From the NCBI RefSeq assembly GCF_001281315.1, contig NZ_CP012479.1:496001-560000 (forward strand): a DNA stretch of 64,000 nt, in the 5' to 3' direction. Below the pieces are notes generated by a model that did no database searches, was not told where the DNA came from, and saw only the letters and a program-made list of their open reading frames with translations. Every line of letters starts with the position of its first letter. Positions within the stretch are counted from its first letter, which is position 1. This document shows, in pieces, positions 8,898 through 17,167 of the stretch. Source of the DNA: Arthrobacter sp. ERGS1:01 (GTDB lineage Bacteria > Actinomycetota > Actinomycetes > Actinomycetales > Micrococcaceae). A program made the translations under genes and the position numbers.

Positions 8898-10562
8898 TCA
8901 GGCCGGGACCGGGACCGGGACGCAGCCGGGCAGCACCATCCGCAAGGTGGTCCCGACGCCGCGCTCGCTCTCAATGGAGATGGTGCCGCCATGCTTGGCG
9001 ACGATCGTCTTGGTGATGAGCAGGCCCAGCCCCAACCCGGGAATGGACAGCTCCACGGCGGGATCGGCGCGGAAGAACTTCGTGAACGCCTGGGCCTGTT
9101 CGGCGTCGTTCATGCCCATGCCGGTGTCCGCCACCTCGCACAACACGTCCGCGCCGTCATGCCAGGCACGCACCGTCACGGTGCCGCCGCCGGGGGAGTA
9201 CTTGATGGCGTTGGAGACCAGGTTGTCCAGCGCCTGCCCGATCCGGCCGGCGTCGACCATGGCCCGCAGCTGTGCCGGCACCTCCGTGACCAGTTCAACC
9301 CCGTTCCGGGCCGCGGCCGGCGCTGCGGAGGCGACGGTGTCGGCTATCAAGGCCGCCACGTCCGTCAGCGCCGTGGTGACCACCATGGACTTGCTGGTCA
9401 GCAGATCCGCCACAAGCCGGTTCAGGCGCTGCGCGTTGCGTTCGGCGATGCCCAGGAACTTCACGACTTCCGCCGGCAGCCGTTCGTGCTCATCCTGCGC
9501 CATGGCCAGGTAACCCAGGATCGATGTCAGCGGGGTGCGGAACTCGTGCGAGACGTTGGCAACGAAGTCGTCCTTGGCTGCCAGCGCCGCGACCATTTCC
9601 GTAACATCCTGGAACGCCACCACGGCGCCGGCCGAGCTGCCGTCGTCGTTGCGCATGGTGCGGGCCGTTGCGGAAATGGCCCTGGCATCGTCCCCGGTAC
9701 CAATCCACAGCTGGTAGTTGGTGAACGATTCGCCCAGGATCGCGCGGCGGACCGGGCGGGCATCGGGCTCCAACGGCACCTTGGCCTGGCTGAACAGCAG
9801 GAGGTCCTTCTCCTCGGGATCGGCGATCCCGGCCGGCTTGGCCAGGGCATGGATGCCCTCCTGGGTGGAATTCATGAGCTGGTCGTGTCCGTCCCCGTCC
9901 ACCACCACGAGTCCGACGGCGACCGTGTCCAGCACCGTTGCCAGCAGCTGTTCGCGCTGCCGGCTCACAGCCAGGGCACGGCGCAACTCGGCGTCCTTGG
10001 CCTGGATGGCCAGGCGTTGGCTGTCCATGCTGGCGGTCATGATGACCACCGTGATTGAAAACGCCATCATCATGAAGGGAAAGATGGCGTACTTGGCGAT
10101 CAGCTCGGGCGTCAAACGGGCGCCGCCCAGTTGCAGGGGCACCAAGACCGTCAGGAAGGTCGCGGCGGTACTTGAGAAGATTGCCGTTTTGCGGGCCATG
10201 CCGGACGCCGACAGCCAAAAGACCGGGAACAACACCAACAACCCCACCGCGGAGATGAACGCAGTGCTGCCGTGGCGGGTGAACGCCACAGCCACAAAAT
10301 CCAGGTAAGGAATAACGAGGAACGATGCGCGAGGCAGCCTGTCCCACGGAACCGCCAGGCAGATCGCCAAAATGCCGGCGTGCATCCACAAACCGGCTCC
10401 GAAGATCGGGTCCGCCAGGGTCAGCGGGTAGTAGGCGGCGGCAATGGCCACCGTCAGCGCCACGGTCAGGCTGAGCGGCAACTGCGTGAGGATGACCTTC
10501 ACCCGCAGGGACCGTTGGTAGAAGTGGCGGGACAACAGGTTCTCGGCGGTGGATTTCGTCAA
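8898..10562 (-). CDS. Membrane sensor histidine kinase with PAS-like domain
   Basis: The 554-residue kinase has about five to six N-terminal membrane helices (residues 25-180), a linker helix, and a PAS-like domain (about 205-325). The DHp domain carries the H box FVANVSHEFRTPLTS with His339. A CA domain follows with the N box DNLVSNAIKYSP, a DTGMGM G1 box and GLGLGL G2 box. It is encoded divergently from the response regulator at 10771 and the two are presumably partners. Lying between the two SipW/TasA-like blocks, it is the best candidate for their controlling sensor. The membrane region has no large extracellular loop, so a signal within or near the membrane is likely. Confidence 0.92.
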   Translation of the reverse strand: MTKSTAENLLSRHFYQRSLRVKVILTQLPLSLTVALTVAIAAAYYPLTLADPIFGAGLWMHAGILAICLAVPWDRLPRASFLVIPYLDFVAVAFTRHGSTAFISAVGLLVLFPVFWLSASGMARKTAIFSSTAATFLTVLVPLQLGGARLTPELIAKYAIFPFMMMAFSITVVIMTASMDSQRLAIQAKDAELRRALAVSRQREQLLATVLDTVAVGLVVVDGDGHDQLMNSTQEGIHALAKPAGIADPEEKDLLLFSQAKVPLEPDARPVRRAILGESFTNYQLWIGTGDDARAISATARTMRNDDGSSAGAVVAFQDVTEMVAALAAKDDFVANVSHEFRTPLTSILGYLAMAQDEHERLPAEVVKFLGIAERNAQRLNRLVADLLTSKSMVVTTALTDVAALIADTVASAAPAAARNGVELVTEVPAQLRAMVDAGRIGQALDNLVSNAIKYSPGGGTVTVRAWHDGADVLCEVADTGMGMNDAEQAQAFTKFFRADPAVELSIPGLGLGLLITKTIVAKHGGTISIESERGVGTTLRMVLPGCVPVPVPA

Positions 10563-10770
10563 AGGTCTTCCGTCGTGGGGGATGAGCCGGGCAGCGGCGA
10601 TGTTACAAACAGTCTCTCACCCAAATACGCCGTAGCAGCCCCGCCGGCACGCCAGCAAGTCTCGCCGTAGCGAGTCAGCAATTGCTGTCATACTGTTCAA
10701 ATGCGCCCAAAAAGGCGTCGCAAGGCCGGCCTGGGGGTCGGCAGGTCTTTAGCCAGGTGGTGGAGTTAAT

Positions 10771-11667
10771 ATGGACGGTCTTCGAAGCGCTGTTGTCATT
10801 GAGGACGATCAGGACATTCGCGAACTGATCACCATGGTCTTGAACCAGTCCGGGTTCGTGGTCGAATCGGCCGGTACAGGCCTGGACGGCGTTGAAGCCG
10901 TCCGCCGCGCCAAGCCCGACATCGTCACCCTCGACCTTGGCCTGCCGGACATCGACGGCTTTGAAGTGGCCCGGCGGATCCGGCTCTTCAGCGACGCGTA
11001 CATCATCATGCTCACGGCCCGGGCCGACGAACTGGACACCCTGCTGGGCCTGGAAACAGGCGCGGACGACTACCTGACCAAACCCTTCCGGCCCCGCGAA
11101 CTCCGTGCCCGGGTCGGTGCCATGCTCCGCCGTCCCCGCCAGAATTCCGGCGCCGTTCCCGCGCCTGCCGCTGCGTCCGCCGCCCCGTCCGCCGCCCCGC
11201 TCGCCGCCCCGCTCGACGGTGGTCCCGGCGGCGACGTGCCCGCCCCGGAAACCGGAGCGACGCCGTCGTTGGTCCCGGAAGCAGCGGCAGCGGCGACGCA
11301 GCCCGCAGTCGCACCCGGCGCCTTGGACTACGGCACCCTGGAACCGGGCACCTTGGAACACGGGGGCCTGCGACTCAACGGGGCCACCCGATCGGCCGCC
11401 GTCGACGGTACCGATCTTGAGCTGACCCGCACGGAATTCGACCTGATGCTGGCCCTGATGGAAAGCGGCAAGCTGGTGCGCACCAAGGCCGAGCTGGTGC
11501 GCCGGCTGCGGGGGGAGGACTACGACGTGGGCGGCTACATCAACGACGCCGACGAACGGACCATCGAGGTCCACATGGCCAATCTGCGGCGCAAGCTTGG
11601 CGACAATCCGCGCTCCCCGCGTTGGATCAAGACGGTGCGCGGCGTGGGCTATCAGCTGGCAATCTAG
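10771..11667 (+). CDS. OmpR-family response regulator
   Basis: The receiver domain (residues 1-120) has the acidic pocket E11-D12-D13, the phosphoacceptor Asp55 (TLDLGLPD) and Lys104 (LTKPF). An unusually long Ala/Pro-rich linker of about 75 residues (roughly 125-200) follows. The C-terminal winged helix ends RTIEVHMANLRRKLG...VRGVGYQL, as in OmpR/PhoB. GGTGGAG precedes the ATG. The gene is divergent from its likely kinase and lies 128 bp before the second SipW/TasA-like block, in the same direction as that block. Motifs shared by the promoters of both blocks may be its binding sites. The linker is longer than the short flexible linker usual in this family. Confidence 0.93.
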   Translation: MDGLRSAVVIEDDQDIRELITMVLNQSGFVVESAGTGLDGVEAVRRAKPDIVTLDLGLPDIDGFEVARRIRLFSDAYIIMLTARADELDTLLGLETGADDYLTKPFRPRELRARVGAMLRRPRQNSGAVPAPAAASAAPSAAPLAAPLDGGPGGDVPAPETGATPSLVPEAAAAATQPAVAPGALDYGTLEPGTLEHGGLRLNGATRSAAVDGTDLELTRTEFDLMLALMESGKLVRTKAELVRRLRGEDYDVGGYINDADERTIEVHMANLRRKLGDNPRSPRWIKTVRGVGYQLAI

Positions 11668-11700
11668 CCAATTGGCGGCAAACTTTGGCCGATTGGCCAA
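11667..11700. promoter_or_regulatory. Clustered TTGGC palindromes after the response regulator
   Basis: A perfect GCCAATTGGC palindrome at 11667-11676 begins just after the regulator's stop. It is followed at 11685-11700 by TTGGCCGATTGGCCAA, with arms TTGGCC and GGCCAA. No T-run follows, so an operator is as likely as a terminator. Confidence 0.4.
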
Positions 11701-11724
11701 GGTAATGGGCCACCTGCAGGGCTG

Positions 11725-11740
11725 TATCTTGTGAGTTTTT
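11725..11740 (+). promoter_or_regulatory. ATCTTG-type motif before the second SipW block
   Basis: TATCTTGTGAGTTTTT resembles AATCTTGAGTTTTT at 5965 before the first block. It lies about 55 nt upstream of the start codon at 11796. The match suggests a shared regulator, probably the adjacent OmpR-family protein; this is inferred. Confidence 0.4.
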
Positions 11741-11795
11741 GGGTTTGAGTGGTGGTTGATGCCTGTTGGGGCACGCAACTAACGTGAGGAAACCC

Positions 11796-12356
11796 ATGAA
11801 GAAGGTTCTGAAGTCCGGTCTCGCTGCCGGCGCGGCTGCCGCACTGCTCCTGGGCGGGGCCGGCACATTTGCACTGTGGCAGGGCTCCGGCAACATCGAC
11901 GCCGGCACCGTGAGCACGGGCCACCTGACCCTGGACACCACGACCACCCCGGGGACGTGGGCCGACGTAAGCGCCGACGTCCTCCCCGCGAACGCCGCGT
12001 TCGATCCGGCAACGCAGCACATTGTTCCCGGCGACACCGTCGAATTCAGTCAGACCGTGAAGATTTCCGCCGATGGCAAAAACCTCAAGGGGGCGCTGAC
12101 CGTGGGCACGCTTGCCGCCATCCCGGCCGCCCTCCAGCCCGACGTCACGGTGACCGTTGCGGCCACCGCCAGCGGAACGGGCATCAGTGCAGCGGGGAAC
12201 GTCATTACGTTCACGGAGCCGGGTACGTATTCGGTACCCGTCACCATCACCGTGGCCTTTGCCAAGGGCACCACCGGCAGCACCTTGGCGGCCACCATGA
12301 ATCAGCCGATAGCCCTTGACGCGCTGGCGCTGACCCTGAATCAGACCCGCCCGTAG
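11796..12356 (+). CDS. SipW-dependent (TasA/camelysin-like) secreted protein
   Basis: This 186-residue product carries a textbook actinobacterial alternate-type signal peptide: MKKVLKSG, a hydrophobic core, then LLLGGAGTFALWQGSGNIDAG. The mature protein is Thr- and Val-rich, predicted all-beta, has no Cys, and resembles the product of 6090 in length and layout (VPGD near the middle in both). The ATG at 11796 has GTGAGGA 6-12 nt upstream; a longer frame from 11766 adds nothing recognisable. It leads a six-gene block in which the later junctions overlap or nearly touch. The leading position and strong ribosome binding site suggest it is the most abundant product of the block. Confidence 0.85.
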   Translation: MKKVLKSGLAAGAAAALLLGGAGTFALWQGSGNIDAGTVSTGHLTLDTTTTPGTWADVSADVLPANAAFDPATQHIVPGDTVEFSQTVKISADGKNLKGALTVGTLAAIPAALQPDVTVTVAATASGTGISAAGNVITFTEPGTYSVPVTITVAFAKGTTGSTLAATMNQPIALDALALTLNQTRP

Positions 12357-12384
12357 CGAGACCGCGGACGAGACGTTTGCCGAT

Positions 12385-12969
12385 ATGCCCGCAAGGCTCA
12401 AGGCCGCCCTTGCCGCGGTCGTGCTGGTGGTGCTCTTAGTGGGCGCCCAAGGCACGGCCGCGCTTTGGCGTGCCCAGGGAGCTGTTGAGCCGGGAACCGT
12501 GACCACGGGAAACCTTGTCCTTTTTGCCGGAAACGGCGGCACGGCGTCGGCAAGCTATGCGTTCAGCCAGCTCAACACTGCGGCCCTGCTGCCCGGCGGA
12601 TTTGTCCAGGCCCCGTTGACCATCAGCAACGGCGGCACCACCAGTCTCGGCTACACCCTCAACGGCGCTGCCACGGCTCCCGCCGTTCCGAAACCGGCGG
12701 ATAACGCGCTGGCCGCGGCCGCCGTCCTGACCATCCACGCCGTCACGGACCCGACCGCCTGCAACGCCGGCCAGGCACTCGACCCCGCACAGGCGCTCTA
12801 CTCCGGTCCGCCAAGTGCCGGGGCGGTCTTTTCTGCCGCCCAGGTACTGCCGGCCAAGACAGGCGCCCAGCTGTTGTGCGTGCGCGTGGGCCTGCCGGCA
12901 ACGGCCCCGCAAAGCGCGGCCGGCGGCATCATGAACCTTGTACTGTCCTTCCGGGGAGACCAAAAGTGA
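12385..12969 (+). CDS. SipW-dependent secreted protein
   Basis: The 194-residue product has the alternate signal peptide (LLVGAQGTAALWRAQGAVEPG) followed by a beta-rich domain. Like the genes at 6716 and 14311 it carries a Cys pair (PTACNAG and LLCVRVGLP) likely to be disulfide bonded outside the cell. The motif C-V-x-V-x-L-P, with APQSAAG shortly after, is shared with the 14311 product (CVQYTLPTTAPNTLQSAA). The start is 28 bp after the previous gene with no strong ribosome binding site, and the stop overlaps the following signal peptidase start by 4 bp (GTGA). It is probably a minor or capping subunit compared with 11796, which is a guess from gene order. Confidence 0.8.
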   Translation: MPARLKAALAAVVLVVLLVGAQGTAALWRAQGAVEPGTVTTGNLVLFAGNGGTASASYAFSQLNTAALLPGGFVQAPLTISNGGTTSLGYTLNGAATAPAVPKPADNALAAAAVLTIHAVTDPTACNAGQALDPAQALYSGPPSAGAVFSAAQVLPAKTGAQLLCVRVGLPATAPQSAAGGIMNLVLSFRGDQK

Positions 12970-13583
12970 CGGCCGTGGCAATGCGGCACGGTTCGCCAAG
13001 CTCCCGGCCGGACTCCGCGCGCGGCGGTGCGCTGTGGTGGATTGGACAGACGGCGTCCTGGTTGGCGTTGTTCACGGTCCTGGCCCTGGCGGTGATCATG
13101 GTGGTGTTGCCGCGCGCCGCCGGTGGTACCGCCTACACAGTGCTGACCGGTTCCATGGAGCCCGGCATGCCGCCCGGCACACTGGCCGTGGTGCGCCCCG
13201 TGGACCCGGCCACACTGCGCACCGGCGACGTGGTCACCTACCAAATGAAGCCCGGCGAACCCGACGTGGTCACGCACAGGATCATTGCCGTCGGTTCCAC
13301 ACTGGGCGGCCAGGCAACGTTCATCACCCAGGGCGATGCCAACAACTCGGCCGACCCCGAGGTGCTTCCGGAACAGATCCGTGGGCGCCTCTGGTACTCG
13401 GTGCCTTACCTCGGATACATCAACACCGCTTTGACCAACCAGCAGCGCGGCGTGCTGCTGTGGCTGGCCGTCGCGGCACTCCTGGGCTACTCCGCCTTCA
13501 TGGCCGTCAGTGCTGTTCGGGACAAAACCCGTGGCAAGGCTGGGGATACGGCCGGGGACACGAGCAGGAAGGCGCGCTCATGA
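12966..13583 (+). CDS. SipW-type signal peptidase I
   Basis: This second Ser-His signal peptidase has 205 residues, the same length as the one at 7322, with the catalytic residues at identical positions: Ser63 in LTGSMEPGMPPG and His104 in VTHRII. The TQGDANNSADPE segment carries the conserved Asp. Membrane helices flank the protease domain, and the tail is basic. I chose the GTG at 12966, which overlaps the previous stop, over an upstream in-frame start lying within the 12385 gene. It overlaps the following anchored-protein gene by 4 bp (ATGA). It should process the substrates of the second block. Confidence 0.92.
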   Translation: MTAVAMRHGSPSSRPDSARGGALWWIGQTASWLALFTVLALAVIMVVLPRAAGGTAYTVLTGSMEPGMPPGTLAVVRPVDPATLRTGDVVTYQMKPGEPDVVTHRIIAVGSTLGGQATFITQGDANNSADPEVLPEQIRGRLWYSVPYLGYINTALTNQQRGVLLWLAVAALLGYSAFMAVSAVRDKTRGKAGDTAGDTSRKARS

Positions 13584-14314
13584 CTTTGTGCAACGGCGTT
13601 CGTTCCGTGGCTGCCGGCCTAATGGTGGTGGCGGCGCTGGGTCTGGGTGCGGCTCCCGCCCTGGCCGGACCGGCACCTTTCACCTACCCCGGTTCTCTGG
13701 CCATGGACGGCGGGGAGCCGGGGAATCAGGGCTCGGGCAACAACATCGGGGGGACCGGGATGCTCTACAGCGGTGACGGCGTCCACTATGGGACCGACGT
13801 CCCCGACCTTTTTGCCGGTGCCCCGAAGCTGGTGCCGGGTGAATCGCTGGAACGAACGATTTGGCTGCGCAACGCCAACGCCATGGCGGTGGAGGTCTCG
13901 ATCGTCCCACCAGTGCCGTCCAGCGGCGTGCAGGTGGACGTCAATGCCGGCAGCTCGAAGGTGGTGGCACTGGAACCCGGCGGCAGCGCCAGCGTCCGGA
14001 TTGGCGCCAGGCTGCCGGAGGATGCCGGCAACGGTTCCCAGTCCCGGCAGGATGCCGTGACCTTGCGGGTCGTCGTCGCGGAGGCACGCCCCGGCAGCCC
14101 TGGAAACCCGGGCAAACCCGTTGGGCCGGGCGGCCCGGGCCTGCCGGGATGGCCCGTCCGGCCGGGCGAACTTGGCGACACCGGCGCCGCACTCGGAATG
14201 TGGCCACTGGCGGTAGCCGCCCTGGTGGGCGGGGCGGCGGCACTGGCGTCGCGGCGTCGAACTTCGCGGGCTGGGAAAGCCGGCGACAACACTTGCACGG
14301 AAGGACAGCAATGA
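13580..14314 (+). CDS. Secreted collagen-like protein with LGDTG sortase-type tail
   Basis: The 244-residue product has an ordinary signal peptide ending APALAGPAP rather than the alternate type. A beta domain of about 140 residues follows, then a Gly-Pro-rich stretch with collagen-like G-x-y triplets (PGSPGNPGKPVGPGG). The C-terminus has LGDTG, a hydrophobic helix and RRRTSRAGK. This matches the layout of sortase substrates, with LGDTG a variant of the LPxTG or actinobacterial LAxTG motif. The protein is therefore probably cell-wall linked and could tether a fibre made of the SipW substrates. It overlaps both neighbours by 4 bp. No sortase is encoded in the window, so anchoring would need an enzyme encoded elsewhere. 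Confidence 0.78.
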   Translation: MTLCNGVRSVAAGLMVVAALGLGAAPALAGPAPFTYPGSLAMDGGEPGNQGSGNNIGGTGMLYSGDGVHYGTDVPDLFAGAPKLVPGESLERTIWLRNANAMAVEVSIVPPVPSSGVQVDVNAGSSKVVALEPGGSASVRIGARLPEDAGNGSQSRQDAVTLRVVVAEARPGSPGNPGKPVGPGGPGLPGWPVRPGELGDTGAALGMWPLAVAALVGGAAALASRRRTSRAGKAGDNTCTEGQQ

Positions 14315-14898
14315 TCAAGAACAAGGGGCTCACACCGCGGCGGGCCATGCAGGTCAAGGCGCTGCTGTCCATGGGCGTGCTGGTGGGATTGGGCGCCGTG
14401 TCCACCCTGGCCGCCTGGACGGGATCGGCGACCGCGACCTCGAGCATTTCGGCGGGAACCGTCTCACTGGGGGCCGGGGCAACGGCAGGTTCGGTTTCGG
14501 CCAGTTACCCGATGCTCACCAGCACGAACTGGTACCCGGGCATGGTTGAGGCTGCGGCGGTGGTGGTGAAGAACACCGGAAGCATCGCCGCCCCGTACTC
14601 GATCGCCGGCAGTGTGGCGGAAACCGGGGCTGGTGCCCTGGGTAACGGCCTGAACGTGGTGGTGAGCACGGGCACCTTGACGGGAACCCCGCCGGCGACC
14701 ACGTGCACCGGTGGCACGGTGTTGATGACGAAGGCGGCGGGAGCCGCATTCCCGACGGCGGTGACTCGCCCCAGCCTGAACGCCGGCGCGTCGGAAGCCC
14801 TGTGCGTGCAATACACGCTGCCGACCACGGCCCCCAATACCCTGCAATCCGCCGCGACGGCCCTGACCCTGACGTTTACCGCCACCATCGGGTCCTGA
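14311..14898 (+). CDS. SipW-dependent secreted protein
   Basis: The 195-residue product has an alternate-type signal peptide (LLSMGVLVGLGAVSTLAAW followed by TGSATATSSISAG) and an all-beta mature part with two Cys (ATTCTGG and ALCVQY). Its C-terminal half resembles the 12385 product in the Cys-containing strand and the following APNTLQSAAT loop. AAGGACAG precedes the ATG, which overlaps the stop of the collagen-like gene. The next gene starts 1 bp after its stop, so it belongs to the same translationally coupled block. Confidence 0.8.
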   Translation: MIKNKGLTPRRAMQVKALLSMGVLVGLGAVSTLAAWTGSATATSSISAGTVSLGAGATAGSVSASYPMLTSTNWYPGMVEAAAVVVKNTGSIAAPYSIAGSVAETGAGALGNGLNVVVSTGTLTGTPPATTCTGGTVLMTKAAGAAFPTAVTRPSLNAGASEALCVQYTLPTTAPNTLQSAATALTLTFTATIGS

Positions 14899-14899
14899 C

Positions 14900-16195
14900 A
14901 TGCGCCATGTGAACCGCACTTTTCACGGGGGCCGGGGGCCGGGCGTTGTGCCTGGTGTCGGGCTGGGCCGGAGGCTGGGCGCGGCCGGCCCAGGCTGGCA
15001 ACGGTGGGCGCTGAACATTGGCGCAGTACTGGGTTCGCTGTGCCTGGTCCTTGCCGCGCTGACCCTGGTGCTTGGCATCAAGCCGCTGATTTTTGCCTCC
15101 GGATCCATGGGACCTGGCATTCCGACCGGCTCGCTGGGGCTGGCCATTTCCACGCCGGCCGCTGATGCGGTGCCCGGCCAGGTGGTGTCCGTGGTGACCT
15201 CCGACGGGACCCGCATCACCCACCGCCTGGTGTCCCGCACCCCGGACGGGGGACTGATCCTCAAGGGTGACGCCAACGCGGTGGCCGATCTGCAGCCCTA
15301 TATGGCGCAGACGGTGGACAGGCTCTTCTTTAGCGTGCCGGTACTAGGCTTTGTGGCGAGTGCGCTTGGCCAGCCGTGGGTGTATTTCCTGGGCGGGCTG
15401 CTGTGCGCAATGCTCGTGTATCTGGCATTCGTCCGCAAGGATGCGGGCACGGAAGGCGGCGCGGGCAGCGGTAACGGCGCCGGCAAGGGTTCGAGCGCGG
15501 GCCCGGGCGCTCGCCTGCCTCGTGAGCAAGGGCCGGATTCTCCGCTTGCGGGTTCGGTGCCCGGCTCCGGCCCGGTCCAGCGCCGCGCCGATTGGGGGCG
15601 CTACAGTTCCTTGAGCGTCCCCGCGGAAACTCCCGCCGGCGGGTTCGGGATTATCCGGCGGCTTGCCCGGCGTCGGACGCTGCAGGGTACTGTGGCGGTG
15701 CTGGCCGCGCTCGCGATAGTCGTACCGGCCGGGTTTGCCGCGCGGGCGGAACCGACCCAGGCGTCGTTCACGGGCAGCGCCGCGGCCAAGGCGTCCGTGA
15801 CGGCCGCGACGATGCCGGCGCCGACAACCTTGTCTTGCAGCCAAACCGCCGACAAGGAATCGGTCGATTTCAACTGGAAAGCACCGGTCAACAGCCCGGT
15901 GCCGCCGATCGGATACCGGCTTTCCGTGCTGGTGGGTGGCAAGAGTAACAGCGAAACGCTGGCCAGCGATGTACTAACAGAGCGATTGTCCATGCAAAAT
16001 GCCAATGGACTGCTGGGCGCCGTGCTCAGTCTCCTCGTCGACATTCTGTCGATCCTAATTCCGTACAGCTACCCGGTTACGGTGAGTGTCGTAGCCATCT
16101 ACCCGAACGGCTGGGAGTCGGCGCCTGCAACATATGACACTCTTGTGGCGGCCAACAAGGGTGCATTGTTCGGCGGGAAGATGTTGACTTGCTGA
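14900..16195 (+). CDS. SipW-type signal peptidase fused to a SipW-substrate-like domain
   Basis: One uninterrupted frame of 431 residues joins two functions. Residues 1-180 are a Ser-His signal peptidase: a membrane helix at about 38-60, Ser69 in FASGSMGPG, His108 in ITHRLV, KGDANAVAD near 122-130, and a second helix near 155-177. A Gly/Ser-rich linker follows. Residues about 257-300 then look like an alternate-type signal peptide (LARRRTLQG, a hydrophobic core, AARAEPTQASFTGSA), followed by a fibronectin-like domain with one Cys near 313 and a C-terminal Cys. The enzyme may cut its own C-terminal part free, or hold it at the membrane. The Ser-His core differs from the other two copies by several residues. 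No frameshift is needed to explain the fusion. Confidence 0.82.
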   Translation: MRHVNRTFHGGRGPGVVPGVGLGRRLGAAGPGWQRWALNIGAVLGSLCLVLAALTLVLGIKPLIFASGSMGPGIPTGSLGLAISTPAADAVPGQVVSVVTSDGTRITHRLVSRTPDGGLILKGDANAVADLQPYMAQTVDRLFFSVPVLGFVASALGQPWVYFLGGLLCAMLVYLAFVRKDAGTEGGAGSGNGAGKGSSAGPGARLPREQGPDSPLAGSVPGSGPVQRRADWGRYSSLSVPAETPAGGFGIIRRLARRRTLQGTVAVLAALAIVVPAGFAARAEPTQASFTGSAAAKASVTAATMPAPTTLSCSQTADKESVDFNWKAPVNSPVPPIGYRLSVLVGGKSNSETLASDVLTERLSMQNANGLLGAVLSLLVDILSILIPYSYPVTVSVVAIYPNGWESAPATYDTLVAANKGALFGGKMLTC

Positions 16196-16458
16196 CCTAT
16201 CGAGCCACCGAGATGTAGAGGTCGATGATGCGGTGTCGAGTCTGACGGAGCGAATCGTCGGACTCGGCACCGCATCGTCGGTTTCGGCGGTGCAGCAGAT
16301 GCGGGTTCCGGAAGCGGAACGTCGCAGGAGCTGCACCGCCGAATTGGCAATACTCCGAAAACCGTGCCAAGCCGCGAGAACGGTGGTTCTTGCCACCGTT
16401 TTCGCGGCTTGGCACCGTTCTCGCGAGTTGGCCCCGTTTTCGCGGGATGGGCCGGGGC
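16196..16458. other. Convergent intergenic region with repeated hairpin sequence
   Basis: This 263-bp region lies between the convergent fused peptidase gene and DUF2505. It contains no gene. Its main content is a 23-bp inverted repeat at 16364-16415 and a third, partial copy of the same sequence that follows directly. Confidence 0.7.
16364..16415. terminator. Bidirectional hairpin between convergent genes
   Basis: Arms at 16364-16386 and 16393-16415 (GTGCCAAGCCGCGAGAACGG and its complement) pair over 23 bp with one mismatch, around a 6-nt loop. A third partial copy (CCGTTCTCGCGAGTTGGC) follows at about 16414-16431. It probably stops transcription from both sides, although no long T-run is present. 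Confidence 0.6.
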
Positions 16459-16962
16459 CTACGCCGGGTGGGAGGTGAGCCACTCCTGCGCCAGGGTGGC
16501 CTGCAGGTTCAGGGCGCGGCCCACGACGGGCTCTGCCGCGGAGGCGATCTTGGCGCCCAGGAACGGGATCGAGGACTTCACTTCGCCCGTGAGGTCGACA
16601 ACAGTGTTCTCGCCGGAAGCGCTGAGCTTCTGCACCGCGGTGACATCGAGCGGCGCGCCGCCCACGGTCAGCTTGATGGTGCTGTTGCGGGAACCGTCGG
16701 CCGCCGGGGCCTCCCACGTCTCCACCTGGGTGACGGTCAGCGTGGCGCCAACCACCTTGCGGGCAATGTCGGGCATCCGGTCGGTGGGCAGGGTGCGCAC
16801 GGTCTTGGTGGTGAACGCGCCGGTGGTGGGGCCGCTGATCTCAAACGACTTCAGCTCCCCGCCCACGGTGAAGCTGACGTACTTGATGAATTCCTCATCG
16901 GTGAACACGTCCGTGACACGCTGGGCGGTGGCGGACAGGGTGGTCGAGGCAGCAAGTGCCAT
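16459..16962 (-). CDS. DUF2505 family protein
   Basis: The 167-residue soluble protein matches the actinobacterial DUF2505 family, a START/SRPBCC-like fold of unknown ligand. It begins MALAASTTLSATAQRVTDVF, has alternating beta strands (TLTVTQVETWEAP, NSTIKLTVGG) and a long C-terminal helix (AAEPVVGRALNLQATLAQEW). No catalytic motif is visible. It is divergent from mfd with about 205 bp between, and convergent with the SipW block, so it is probably a single-gene unit. Confidence 0.8.
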   Translation of the reverse strand: MALAASTTLSATAQRVTDVFTDEEFIKYVSFTVGGELKSFEISGPTTGAFTTKTVRTLPTDRMPDIARKVVGATLTVTQVETWEAPAADGSRNSTIKLTVGGAPLDVTAVQKLSASGENTVVDLTGEVKSSIPFLGAKIASAAEPVVGRALNLQATLAQEWLTSHPA

Positions 16963-17167
16963 GGTTCCTCCGTATATAGCTCAAATGGTGGCCCGCTAGG
17001 GCAGGTATCAGGATACCAAGGCACGGCTGCGCCGAGCGCGGCGGCCCGCCCGGGAGTAAGCTGGAACGGTCCCCGGCGTTCACACGAATTCCGGGCTTTC
17101 GTGCTGTTCAGCGGCGCGAAAAAAGAATGTGCCCCAGCGGCCCCCGCGCCAAGGAGATTAGCCACCC

